A stretch of DNA of 64,000 nt, taken from contig MPNW01000048.1 in NCBI GenBank assembly GCA_011800805.1, positions 189,106-253,105 of the forward strand, in the 5' to 3' direction. Shown in pieces: positions 14,293 to 24,958 of the stretch. Both the position numbers and the translations under genes were made by a program. Each line of letters starts with the position of its first letter. Position 1 is the stretch's first letter. Source of the stretch: Hirudo medicinalis (lineage: Eukaryota > Annelida > Clitellata > Hirudinida > Hirudinidae). The notes under the pieces were generated by a model. The model was not told where the DNA came from. It saw nothing but the letters and a program-made list of their open reading frames with translations, and made no database searches.

Positions 14293-15614
14293 ATGGAAAG
14301 TTGGTTCGATCGAGTTCAGAGAGAAATGTCACAAACATCAGAGTAATTTAATGCTTTACTATCATGAATTAGCCAAGACTTTGATATCTATCTGTATGCA
14401 ATTAACTTTCCGAGGTTTTCTCCACTTATTACAATGTCGTATAATGGAGGTGCGGATTAATATAAAATTACTTTCTTTGCCAATGTTGTCTAAAAAATGC
14501 GATAAGTTATATTAACAACAAATTTATATTCTGTTTTTCGATGTTTATTAACCAAGTGATAGTGGGAATCTGTTCGGCACTGAGGATACACCATCAAAAA
14601 AGCGGAAGCAATTGCCACTGGAATCCGGAAGCATTAAGTAATTAGTAAACGTTTGTTGTATGAGCTAACAAATTTAAATAAAAATACTTGGATTATACTT
14701 ATTATTCCCAAAATGTTAATCTATTTGCTTTTGCCTGTGAATCTTTGGCAATCACATGTATAAATTCTCCTGCAGCTTGTTTTAAATAATTTCATAAGAC
14801 CTCTAATTATTTTTATACCAGAATGTGGCATGAAAGCATGCACATTTCATCCAATTTTTCTGAACTGTAATTTAATTGTTGCAGGAGGCTCAATATGTCA
14901 AAAGGTATGACATGCGACAAAAGGTACTTTGGGCATTTGTAATTCATCGAATCACAATTGCTGTACAATAAAATCTGCGATTTCTTTTCTTTGCATGAGT
15001 TTTGTGCTTTCTTGTAATTCAAGCGATTCATTTTGCCATGAAGAAAACTTGGAAAGCCCACAGAAAGAAGAGCCTAAGAGGACATTGTAGGTTTCCTCTG
15101 AGCTGTTTTAAAAGATTTAGATGAAGTCTTTTGATTCAAAACTTGAAGCAGGTATGGCAGAGCTTACCACAAGGATCTATCGAAAAGAGAAACAGACCCA
15201 GAGATGCTATCCAGACGTCGGAAGCAGATAGATTATGGCAAAAATACACCCGAATATGCAGAATACTTAAAGAAAGTTCCGAGGTGAGTTTGTAATGGAT
15301 CTAAGGATGGACAGTCTATTACATCATTGCAAAACCTATTTGGTGAGAACTAGTATTTAGCAGAAGCACGCATACTAACCTCCTGCCTTCGAGTCGTGCA
15401 TTTCACACGACTTTAAGCCTTTCGCAACTAGTTCAAAGTACGATTCTATTATGACAGAAATGAGAGGACGGAGTATCATCCTAGGACACCAGACAAAAAT
15501 ATGAAATACAGCAGAAGATCCTGGGACACACTCATTAAGATCTGGAGGAAACAGTTGCACATATGGGACCCAAAAGATGCTGCAAGCTGCAGCTCAGGAA
15601 CCAATTCTGGTTGA
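14293..15614 (+). CDS. SLBP: Histone RNA stem-loop (hairpin) binding protein SLBP, 6 exons
   Basis: SLBP binds the 3' stem-loop of replication-dependent histone mRNAs and directs their 3' processing, export and translation. CDS exons are 14293-14342, 14557-14637, 14885-14923, 15024-15086, 15152-15283 and 15458-15614. Every internal junction is phase 2 with GT-AG ends, giving 173 aa. The last two exons encode the RNA-binding domain: [39 protein letters not shown] and [13 protein letters not shown], aligning with the family's [26 protein letters not shown] and LWKVALHFWDP. The usual TPNK motif reads TPDK here. The N-terminus is short, basic and Ser/Thr-rich, with TPSKKRKQ as a likely nuclear localisation signal. 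The protein ends 13 residues after the domain (stop 15612-15614). The small exons 3 and 4 are the least certain; exons 5 and 6 are firm. Confidence 0.92.
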
Positions 15615-17089
15615 TAACCTCAATCTGCCCTTTTTGTTGGGTTTTGTTAACAATGGTTAACTGGACAATTAACGCTTGAATATGAATTGCTTATTTCACA
15701 TTGGTCCACGCCTTCAGCAACTTCATCGGCCAATTTCTTGCACAATCTTCTAAAAATATACCAAGGCAATTATTGCCTAAATCCTCAGAACAAAAATTCA
15801 TTTATAATGACTGACACATTTATGTGCCCCAGTCCAGAGTGGGATTTCCGGCTTCAATACAGGCAGGGCATTAGTAGCAATAGAGGTACCATGGACTTAA
15901 AACAGTGAAAGTGTATTTTTAACTCGGGTGAAACATAGGGCGACTAAGGGACAATTCTTTGCAATGGGAAAATAGGTCTGAAGCAGGTATATGATCTACT
16001 TCCAGTCTGCCAACCAGATGATGAGATGATCTGAGATTTGCAAGTGCCTACAATGCATTGCAAATCTAAAACTAAAGTCTAGGGTCAGCAGAGGAATGAC
16101 CAATGCTCCTGAGATTGTGACATCCTACACATTAGTTCACACACAGACACTCACAAAAACTGACAATACCTTACAAAATGATATCACAAAGATATATCAT
16201 CATCTATATTTAAATACATCGCTCAAAAACTCATTATCATTTTAAACGCTATGTTGCTATGTTACACAAAGGTACAGTTACAGAGACTGGATTGAAATAT
16301 TTGGATTGAATGGTCTTTAGGTTGGAGTTGATGCAGGTCTTTAAACCACAACACCAGAAGGGCTACCTTTCCTCCTTTGGCAAATTTTAAGTGCCTCCTG
16401 GTTTAACCCTCAAGCCCAGGCATCCATGCATCATCTGTAAAAGAAATGCTTCATAGAATATGAGTTTCATACATGATTGCCCCAACAAAAGTACAATATC
16501 CATACCTATCCTAAACAACCTAGTACTAGGAATCTTCAAGGAATGGCCTGGCATTAAACTTTCAAACACAATGAGCAGAACTACATAAACTAGCCTTTAT
16601 TCAAAAACAATAATTAACCACACATTGATGTCACCTCAGTGCACAAGTTATAACAAAACACCTCAGATAAAATAAAGATCACACTCATTGTATAAATATA
16701 TGCTGCCCATTTTCTCGCTTTTGAGGGTAGCAACAGTTTCTGAAGACCGAATGTCTGTAATGTCATTGTCATTATCCATTCATGCTCAGCATCATACAGG
16801 TGCACACACTCACACATACAGGCAACACAACTTAATGGTTCTGAAAATGACAGTTCAGAAGTATATGCAGAGATTTCCTTATCAATTGTAGACTCTTACA
16901 ATCCTAGATGACTTAGATGATTGTATTCTGCTTTGTCCTAAGCCTATATTCCTGTTAAATAAATCACAATGAACCAATTACGTCTATTATCCAATCATTA
17001 AAGTAATTCATAACTTATTTTACAATCTTATGGCATGCATTGATTAATAATACCAACACCTGAAAATCTCTGCAGGCTTTCAAATGTTC
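15615..17089. other. Convergent intergenic/3' UTR space between SLBP and the hnRNP gene
   Basis: SLBP (plus) and the hnRNP gene (minus) end toward each other across about 1.5 kb. The interval holds their 3' UTRs. I see no further coding exon or repeat array here. Confidence 0.6.
16596..16601 (-). terminator. Candidate polyadenylation signal AATAAA for the hnRNP gene
   Basis: TTTATT on the plus strand is AATAAA on the minus strand, about 490 bp after the hnRNP stop codon at 17090. Position and motif fit a 3' UTR end, but AATAAA is common by chance in AT-rich DNA. Confidence 0.35.
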
Positions 17090-18709
17090 CTATCTTTGGC
17101 CATAATTTCCACCTGAGGCATATCCACCCCCGTAACCACCAGCCCCACCGCTACTACCATATCCTGCATTGCCACTGCCGTATCCACCTAAAAGGACATG
17201 TTATATTACATAAATGCAATGATGAGGTTAAAAGAATATAATATAATACCTCCATAGGGACCAGTTGCCCTTTGTGTGTATCCACTGTTCTTCATTACTC
17301 CACCACCATAGCCACTGCCATATCCAGATCCGAATCCACCACCCGGATACCCACCTGTATTGCAATCAGAACATAATATAAAGATTAGCTGACTGAACAA
17401 AATCTCAGCAATTCATGAATGCATCTAAACATTCTAATTAACTTATCAAATGTGATGGGTCTTGCCAATGCAAAACTTACCTCCATAGCCATTTCCATAA
17501 CCACCTCCCTGGTTCCAAGGTCCAGGACCATTCTGACTCCATCCACCTCCACCATATCCTCCATAACCATATCCATCTGAAAATATAGGCATATGCAGGA
17601 AATGGGCATCTGTAGCCAAAAACCCATCAACTAACCTCCATAACCACCACCATAACCCCCACTATAGTTGTCACCTCCATATCCTTGTCTGCTACCATAT
17701 CCTCCCCGACTAGGAGGCATTCCTCTAGCACCACCTCTTCCCCTGACAGCTCCAACGAATCCACCTTTACCATCTCTTTCTACTGCCTTTTTCACCTCCA
17801 CTGTGACATTCTTTATTGTGTGATTTTTAATCACTAAAATATAAATGTATTTCTGTTTAGTATTCACTGTTTCCTTAGCATCAGCATACATTAAGAACAA
17901 AACATCACAAGCCAGATCTGCTACTTACAAACTATTTTATCAACAGAATCAGTATCATCATAAGTAAGGAAGCAGAATCCCCTCTTCTTCCCAGTATCTT
18001 TATCAGTGACCATATCAATTGATTCGATGTTACCAAACTTAGAAAAGTGTTCTCTTAAATCATTTTCATCTAGTGGCTCCCTAATGCCACCGATGAATAC
18101 TTTCTTAATCGACAGGTGCAACTCTGGTTTATTTGCCTCCTATTCAGTAGAAAAATAGCCCAATTAATAAATGTTGCTATACTAAAATTATTCCTATTGC
18201 AAGCCGTGGTTTAAGAAAAGTGGAAATAGTGAGAAAATTATACTTCTCTTGGCATGGCCCTCTTTGGATCCACTTGTTTGCCATCAATGATATGTGGTCT
18301 TTCAACTAGACAATCGTCTACCATATGTGCTTCACTATAGGTGATAAAGCCAAAACCTCTCGAACGCCTCGTATTTGGATCTTTCATCACAATACAATCG
18401 ACCACTTCGCCCCATTTTTCATAGAAACTCTTTAAAGACTGGTCGGTCGTCTGAAGATGCAGACCACCAATGAATAGCTTTTTAAATTGTTCGGAATCCT
18501 GAAGCAATACAGTAAAATTATATAAACAATCCGTCCAGTCAAATGTTTGAAAATTGCCGAGGTAAAATGGCGGCGCTCGGAACTTAGCACATAAAGAAAC
18601 TTCAGAGTAACATACATGAAGTCATTCAAATTTTAGGTCACGTCTGAAAATTAAAAAATAAGATAGATTCATAGAAAGTATCTCTTACATCCATTTTACC
18701 ACTAGACAT
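17090..18709 (-). CDS. HNRNPA1: hnRNP A/B-type RNA-binding protein: two RRMs and a glycine-rich tail, 7 exons
   Basis: hnRNP A/B proteins bind nascent transcripts and regulate splicing, export and mRNA stability. CDS exons are 18689-18709, 18244-18498, 17929-18139, 17636-17833, 17481-17576, 17250-17354 and 17090-17187. GT-AG introns and phases are consistent, giving 327 aa ending GNYGQR. RRM1 has RNP2 LFIGGL (residues 15-20) and RNP1 RGFGFITY (54-61). RRM2 has VFIGGI (106-111) and KRGFCFLTY (ending 152). The spacing and the DSVDKIV motif after RRM2 are diagnostic of the A/B family. Residues from about 184 are Gly/Tyr/Ser-rich with RGG motifs. The tail is spread over four exons; the three internal ones (198, 96 and 105 nt) all start and end in phase 1, so each could be skipped without a frameshift. 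The vertebrate counterpart (A1, A2B1, A3) cannot be resolved; the symbol is a family label. I did not recognise a classical M9/PY-NLS. Confidence 0.93.
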
Positions 18710-20424
18710 CCCTGGCCGACAACGAGAAAAAGAAAGGCGGCACCAAAAACTCAAAATGTTAATAATGGACGCCGAGACGGATTAGCATGTTCAAAATGCT
18801 AATCGTAATCGAAAACATTATTTCTCAGGTAATACTATCGTAAACTAATATATAATTAATAATCAATTGTAAAAAAAGTAACAATATAAGCCGTATGTGT
18901 TCGATTTAATCAAAGTTTAGATACGAATCGTTAGATTGCAGTATTTATGAAATTAACTTAATTTTACAATAATTGGTTTCTATTTAACAAGTTTGGAATT
19001 ATCACTATGTCTGTTTTAGAAAAATCTACAAAATAAAATGAATTCTTGAAAAAGTTAATCTAAAATTTTCTCGATATTTTTCTTCGCTTTCAACCATCAT
19101 CGCAAGAATGATGATTCAAAGAATCATTTAGAATTATTTAGCCATTTTGTCTAATTTTTCTTTTTCCATCATAATGTGATCATCGCCATATGCCTTGCAT
19201 GTTACCTGTGCGATGTCAAGTACTATAGGTAGCATTGAAAAGAACAAAGAGCTTGCACACAGGTGTGTGTCTGCGATGCGATTGACCGCCAGGTGTTAAA
19301 AAGATCTGCATTCCTAGGCAAGAATTCTGTTATAAATTTGTACCCGTCGAAAATCGAAATGATGTACAAAACAGGAGTTCGACACACGTGTTGTCCCGCT
19401 CAACATGATTGTACAGCACTTCTGAGTACACCAGCGATAAGCCAGCCTAAAACGTTCCTACGAAATTTTCAGACGACCTCGTCATAGGCATCTCGAGAGT
19501 GCTCCGAAACTTCTGCTTCCTTCTTTGATTTGAAGATAAACAAACTTCGACTATAAAAAGACCAATTTTTGGCTACAGATGTTTATGAGCTACTGCAATA
19601 ATCAGTGTTTTTTTAATTAAACCTTAGATTTCAAATATTTTCAGAGTGAATCTGTTTTTATCTATCATTATTAACTACTTCACTCCATGATTTAGCGAGA
19701 CATTTGAGATTTCAATCCAATTATTCATTGATACCATTATTCAAAATGCATTTTATCTGCTTGTTTTTTCCTGAAGGCGGTATTATAAAAATATCTGAAT
19801 ATTCTGTTTAAATAGGAACGAGTTTGTAGAAGTAATTTTCTGCACATTAAAGAATCGAACACATGGATGTAGATGAAAGATGATGGATGGAAGAAATAAA
19901 GAAAGAAACGAGACAGCGAGCGTCAAAAGGAACTAACAGATGATCCAAGATATAGCTCAGAACGAACAGCTGTGATGTTAAGAAGAGGAAATGAGTGGGT
20001 AGAAAGCAGCGAATGATGCTGCTTCCCCAACAATAATTTCCATTCCTTATTGTCCCTAATTACATTCAGTGGCGGCTTTAGGCATGGTCGGGATGTTCCA
20101 CTGCACAGGGGCCTCCACCAACCAAAGAAACATTTTATTGCTCGTCAACAGGACTGGCGCAGAGGCTTATGGGCCTTCCACCTGGATAAATCCTGCGTTG
20201 TATTTTACGTTTCAGCTTAACAGCCGCACTAATTACTAACAAAATATTGTTCTTAATAAATTTTCTGAAGTCAGTGAATACAAATTAAATGTTGATACAA
20301 AGGAATACAAAAAAATTCGTACAAACTATCGCGAGTAATATCATGGAATAATATCCATATATAATAATCGTTTGCTAGACTAACAAGATCCTCATGAACA
20401 TCGAATTAAAGCTTTTAAACAAAG
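18710..20424. other. Intergenic space between the hnRNP and ATOH8 genes
   Basis: No coding exon is supported. The hnRNP promoter and 5' UTR lie at the low end, where the leader just before the ATG is pyrimidine-rich. At about 20,065-20,200 a stretch beginning CAGTGGCGGCTTTAGGC resembles the terminal sequence often seen on degenerate hAT-like DNA transposons. No second terminus was identified. Confidence 0.4.
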
Positions 20425-21753
20425 TCAATGTCGTCTCTTTGTCTTTCCCTCGGATTGGATGGTCTGCGTGCAGAGGTCAACACACTGACTGAAGGTCATT
20501 GAGTCTGCCGAGGACTTGAGGTTTGCCATCTCTGAAGTCTCGTAGTCCTCCAATTCTGCCAACTTGACAAGAGCCAGAATGTAACTGCAAGCGATGCGCA
20601 GAATGGCGAGTTTACTCAATCTTTGGTTATGAGAATAGGAGGGCACTGCTTTCCTAAGACTTTCGAAGGCGGCGCTGATGGTGTGAACCCGAGTTCGTTC
20701 ACGAGCATTGGCTTCGATCCTTCGCTGCTTCGTCATGTTTTTATAGTTCTTACGTTGGTGCGCTCCACCGTGACTGTTGAATGAATTGTTCTGATTGCAG
20801 GGAGACCTGTCAACGAAACTGGTCTTGTGCTCTTGTTGATGTTGACTCGTTTTCTTCTTAATTTTTTCTAACTTGTCCGACGATTTTTCGATAAAAGAAC
20901 GATCCGTTACTCGTTTCTCAGTCACTTCTTCAGCGATGCCCACGGACTCTGAGTCTTGTTCACTTTTAAACTTCGTCAACAGACCTTCCTCATTGGACGT
21001 TTTGACATCAGTTGATGAACATCTTGATGTGCAGTCGTACTTCGATGCTTCGAGCATCCCCATGTGTTCGTTGAGTTTATTTTTGAAATTAAGATGAAAG
21101 TCTTCATCTGTCTTCACAAATGATCTCAACCTTGTGTTTCTCTTCAATTCTTCCGGCAGTTCTCTCGGAGATAGCTTTGGTAGACCTGGAATGTCTTGTA
21201 GTGGAGAAGAAGAGTTGACGACTGAATGAGGTTGTACCAATTGCTGCAGCTGACGATGGTGATTGTGATGCTGGGTGAGTAGTGATAATGACACAAGAAC
21301 ATCCAAAGGTGCCGCATCTTGCAGACTTCGAAAATCTCGAGCAGTAGAATTAGCTGAAGAAGCTAAGAAAAGGTCTGACTTATTCTGACTTACTTTTTCC
21401 ATCCTTGACCTCTTCTCGAGGAGATTGTCGGCTTCAATTTCAGATGCGAAACTGGAGCAGCTTGTGCTTTCCGAGCAGATGTTACGAATGCTGAAGTCTG
21501 TGATCCTCCTCCTAGGTTCGGCCATCTTCCGTTTGTTCTTCTTTCCAGGCGAGATGTTTATTGCTCCCGTGGTGGACGACGACGATGTAGCCTCAGATGG
21601 AGGTGACAGTTGACATTCATTGGGTTTGAACTCGGCATTGCACGTCTCATCCGAGAAATTCTTCTTTAAGGAACGATTTTGATGGGGCTCACAACTTTGT
21701 CTTTTTTCATTCTGGAAAACATTGGAAGCTTCCTGGATGTTCTTTGAATTCAT
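20425..21753 (-). CDS. ATOH8: ATOH8-family bHLH transcription factor (Drosophila net orthologue group)
   Basis: Atonal homologue 8 is a nuclear bHLH factor that dimerises and binds E-boxes in developmental programmes. One open frame encodes 442 aa from ATG 21753; the frame can be extended one codon to a GTG, but ATG is the sensible start because a stop lies just upstream in frame. The bHLH is near the C-terminus (about residues 343-403). The basic region is ANARERTRVHTISAAFESLR, helix 2 is LSKLAILRIACSYILALVKL, and the tail contains FSQCVDLCTQTIQSEGK and ends KTKRRH. ERTRVHTISAAFE and the FSxCVxxCTxTxQxEG tail are specific to ATOH8 rather than other Atonal-group proteins. The 340-residue N-terminal part is low-complexity, Ser/Glu/Lys-rich and not recognisable. 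Vertebrate ATOH8 genes have introns in the coding region; this one has none visible. Confidence 0.95.
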   Translation of the reverse strand: MNSKNIQEASNVFQNEKRQSCEPHQNRSLKKNFSDETCNAEFKPNECQLSPPSEATSSSSTTGAINISPGKKNKRKMAEPRRRITDFSIRNICSESTSCSSFASEIEADNLLEKRSRMEKVSQNKSDLFLASSANSTARDFRSLQDAAPLDVLVSLSLLTQHHNHHRQLQQLVQPHSVVNSSSPLQDIPGLPKLSPRELPEELKRNTRLRSFVKTDEDFHLNFKNKLNEHMGMLEASKYDCTSRCSSTDVKTSNEEGLLTKFKSEQDSESVGIAEEVTEKRVTDRSFIEKSSDKLEKIKKKTSQHQQEHKTSFVDRSPCNQNNSFNSHGGAHQRKNYKNMTKQRRIEANARERTRVHTISAAFESLRKAVPSYSHNQRLSKLAILRIACSYILALVKLAELEDYETSEMANLKSSADSMTFSQCVDLCTQTIQSEGKTKRRH

Positions 21754-21942
21754 CACTCGCTAGGAAGCAGTTACAAAGAAAAAGCAACGAACGTCAAAAG
21801 TTCTCAAAGACTGACAAACAAACTGCAAACTCATAAAACTGAGGAGATGGTTTCAATGAGTGAAAAGAATGAAAGTCATGAACAGGGAAGCAACAATTGC
21901 AACGACGTTCGACAAATTCCTCTGACTCTTGAGCGAATTTTC

Positions 21943-22048
21943 TCTTATAAACAACAAAACCTACAAAGAACCAGGTGAGTACAGATCACGAGACACATTT
22001 CGTGCTTCTTCAGTAGTGACACCTGTTCTGCATAAAACAGCACAGGTG
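21943..22048 (-). promoter_or_regulatory. Putative ATOH8 promoter: TATA-like box and three CAGGTG/CACCTG E-boxes
   Basis: On the minus strand a TATAAGA sequence lies at 21943-21949, about 190 bp before the ATOH8 ATG. Immediately upstream are CAGGTG at 21972-21977, CACCTG at 22020-22025 and CAGGTG at 22043-22048. The last two are inverted, with extended CACCTGT and ACAGGTG arms. E-boxes are bHLH, Snail or ZEB targets, so auto- or cross-regulation is possible; this is inference. Confidence 0.4.
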
Positions 22049-23957
22049 CGCCTATCTCCCTTCGAACAACGATTCTCTACGAAGGGAGCCCCTGTGCATG
22101 TTCATAACATTGCCGTTGTGCTGTGGAGAGAAGCTGAAAAGGAGAGGAGATTAAAGGAAAGATAGTGAGTGAGTGAGGGGATGAGATTCAATGTTGTTGT
22201 GGAAGAAGTACTCACTCAGGATCTTTGAAGAACAGTATTACAATTGTCATCATCATCATCATCACCATCATCGTCGTCGTCGTCATCATCATCATCATCA
22301 CCATCATAATCACTATGCCGCTTATAATCAATATCATCCTTATCATCATCGTAATCGCTTTGCCAGATTTGATTTATAAGGTGAGATGGTGAAGAAGTGA
22401 GAGGAAGGCTGGTTGAAAGAAAGTGCATCTGTTAGATTAAAAAACCATCCGCTCACCTGAATCTTTCAACATCTCTCCTTTCCTTCATTCTTTCATTATT
22501 ATCTTCTTCTGAAGATGTCTTCAGCTAACATTGACAAATGATATTTTAACATGTTTAACGCTCTAATGTTAAAATGTGTTAATTAAAGTTAAGCAAACTA
22601 ATGTTTGATTTTTTATTGATTATGTGAATGTAATGAATTACACTCAATAATTAATAAATTATTTAAATGTACTCATCAATTATTAAGTGAAATGCTGATC
22701 GGCTCAAAGGATCGTCACCATCAGATGTGGATCACGAGATGTTTTTAGATCTTGAAAATGGCGGCTAAATTATGCTAATCTGAGTTAATTAATATTCTAA
22801 ACCTTGGAGTGTCATTGGATAGCATGTTTTTAATTGGATACCTCTGATTGGTTCGTAGTCCTTATTTTAGCCAGTTAATGAATTCATTAATTGCATGTTC
22901 AATTATCAACAGACAAATGAAAACGCTGATTTAACATTTTTACTCGCGTGTGACTCACTCTCTCCAAGATGAACCGAGTTGATTTCCTTTTATTTATCAG
23001 TCGAAAGTAATTGTTACGATGGATGAATAATAATTATGAAATAATCAATATTTATATTTATTCATAATTATTTATAAAATTATTAAATAATAAATGATGA
23101 ATTAATAAATATTTCATAATTATTTGAATAACACAGCCACCTATTTGAACATCGGATAAAAGTGTTTGAACAATTCAAACACGAACGAGTTCACCTTAAT
23201 CTGATGTAAACAAATCTTAGAACACGTGACCTCACATGACCTGGTTTAATTCTGTCAAACTGACCCAGTTAAGGAGTGAGTTAAGTGAACATCAGACTCA
23301 AACGTGGAGGTAGTTTCACGATATTTCTTTATTTTATTCGATAATTATTTGAAAATTATTAACGCGACAATGAACTTAACAATGCAAAGGCTCAATGTTT
23401 TCGTTAAAACATGATTTGTCAACGTAAGCTCACCATTTAACAACGAAGCTGAAGTAGTACAACACAAATGTGTTGGTTGACACTCTCATTACAATCATTA
23501 AATATCATTGGTCAAACTGTTTCACTTTAGATACTTCAAGTACTGAATAACACAATCCTCCTCCTCCTCCCCATCATCATCATCGTCGTCGTCGTCATCA
23601 TCATCGTCATCATCATCGGCATCATCATCACTTTCGAAATGAGAAGACGCAGAAAACGCATCTGAGACGAACTATTCATTTAAGACCAGATGTTGAATCG
23701 TTGGAGAGTCTGACATCATCATCATCATCATCATCAACATCGTCATCGCTGTCTTTAGCACCACCGTCATTATCATCATCAACGCCTTTATCATCTTCAT
23801 CATCTTATCCACATTATCCTCCTGTCTGTCATTGTTATTGTTGAGATTGAAAACTTGAAGCGTTCTTTTAGATCTCAAAACATCATTGAACTTCGAAACA
23901 AACATTGAGCTCATAGCGGATGTCGGTGATGACAATTATTGTGCGAGTGATGTGAAG

Positions 23958-24048
23958 CGATGTGATGTGATGTGATGTGATGTGATGCGATATGATGTGA
24001 TGTGATGTGATGTGATGTGATGTGATGTGATGCGATGTGATATGATGT
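23958..24048 (+). repeat. Pentamer microsatellite (TGATG)n
   Basis: TGTGATGTGATG repeats with a few GCGAT or TATGAT variants. The period is 5 bp, so all three frames run open and give artefactual His/Ser-rich ORFs. Confidence 0.9.
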
Positions 24049-24741
24049 GCCAGCAACCAACACATGTCAAACAACTCAATCAACCTCAACAACGACAACT
24101 GTTTGCTCATTCACCAGAACAGCTTCTCCTGTTGCTGATGATGTTTTTGGTGATGATGACGATGATGATGTTTGTGGTGACGGTGATGATGATGCATTCA
24201 AGCGGCTCTTCACTCGCTCATTCCAGCCATCAAACCATCTTCAGTTCTGGAATAATACTGTATGCTTGTCTCCATTAATTGCAGGGTTATTACAACTAAC
24301 TAGTAAATAATAATTATAAATAACAAATATTAAATAATTATGCAAACAACTAACATTAATAATTCAGAATAATAAGTAAGTTTAATTAAATATTCCAACC
24401 ATACATTAATAAATTAATGATATTAATAATAAAAAGTTCTTAATATTCCAATTAATCTCGTATCTTTCACAATTGGAAATTGAGTTCAGTCGAAAGTCTC
24501 GAAGATCCCGTAGTGCTGGGTTCACATCAGGAATGAATTTTAAGGGTTTCAATAATTACCACAGTAATTATTAATTCCAATAATTATTATTTAATACCTC
24601 ATTAATTTGCTAATACTTAAAAATTCATAGCAGCGCATACTCGCGCACACACGATAACAATGAATCCACAATAAATAACATTTAATTTGAATAAAATTCA
24701 TTGATGAATGGAGATCTGAACTTTGCATGCAATGGAGATAT

Positions 24742-24958
24742 GAAAACAACTCAACATCTCAACACCTCAACATCTCAACAACTCGACATCTCAACAACTC
24801 AACAACTCAACATCTCAACAACTCAACAACTCAACAACTCAACATCTCAACAACTCAACACCTCAACACCTCAACATCTCAACACCTCAACATCTCAACA
24901 ACTCAACAACTCAACAACTCAACATCTCAACATCTCAACAACTCAACATCTCAACATG
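24742..24958 (+). repeat. Octamer minisatellite (TCAACAWC)n
   Basis: About 27 units alternate TCAACATC, TCAACAAC and TCAACACC with one TCGACATC. The 8-bp period means that every third unit returns to frame, which produces long stop-free Asn-Ser-Thr-Gln frames on the plus strand that are not genes. Confidence 0.9.
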
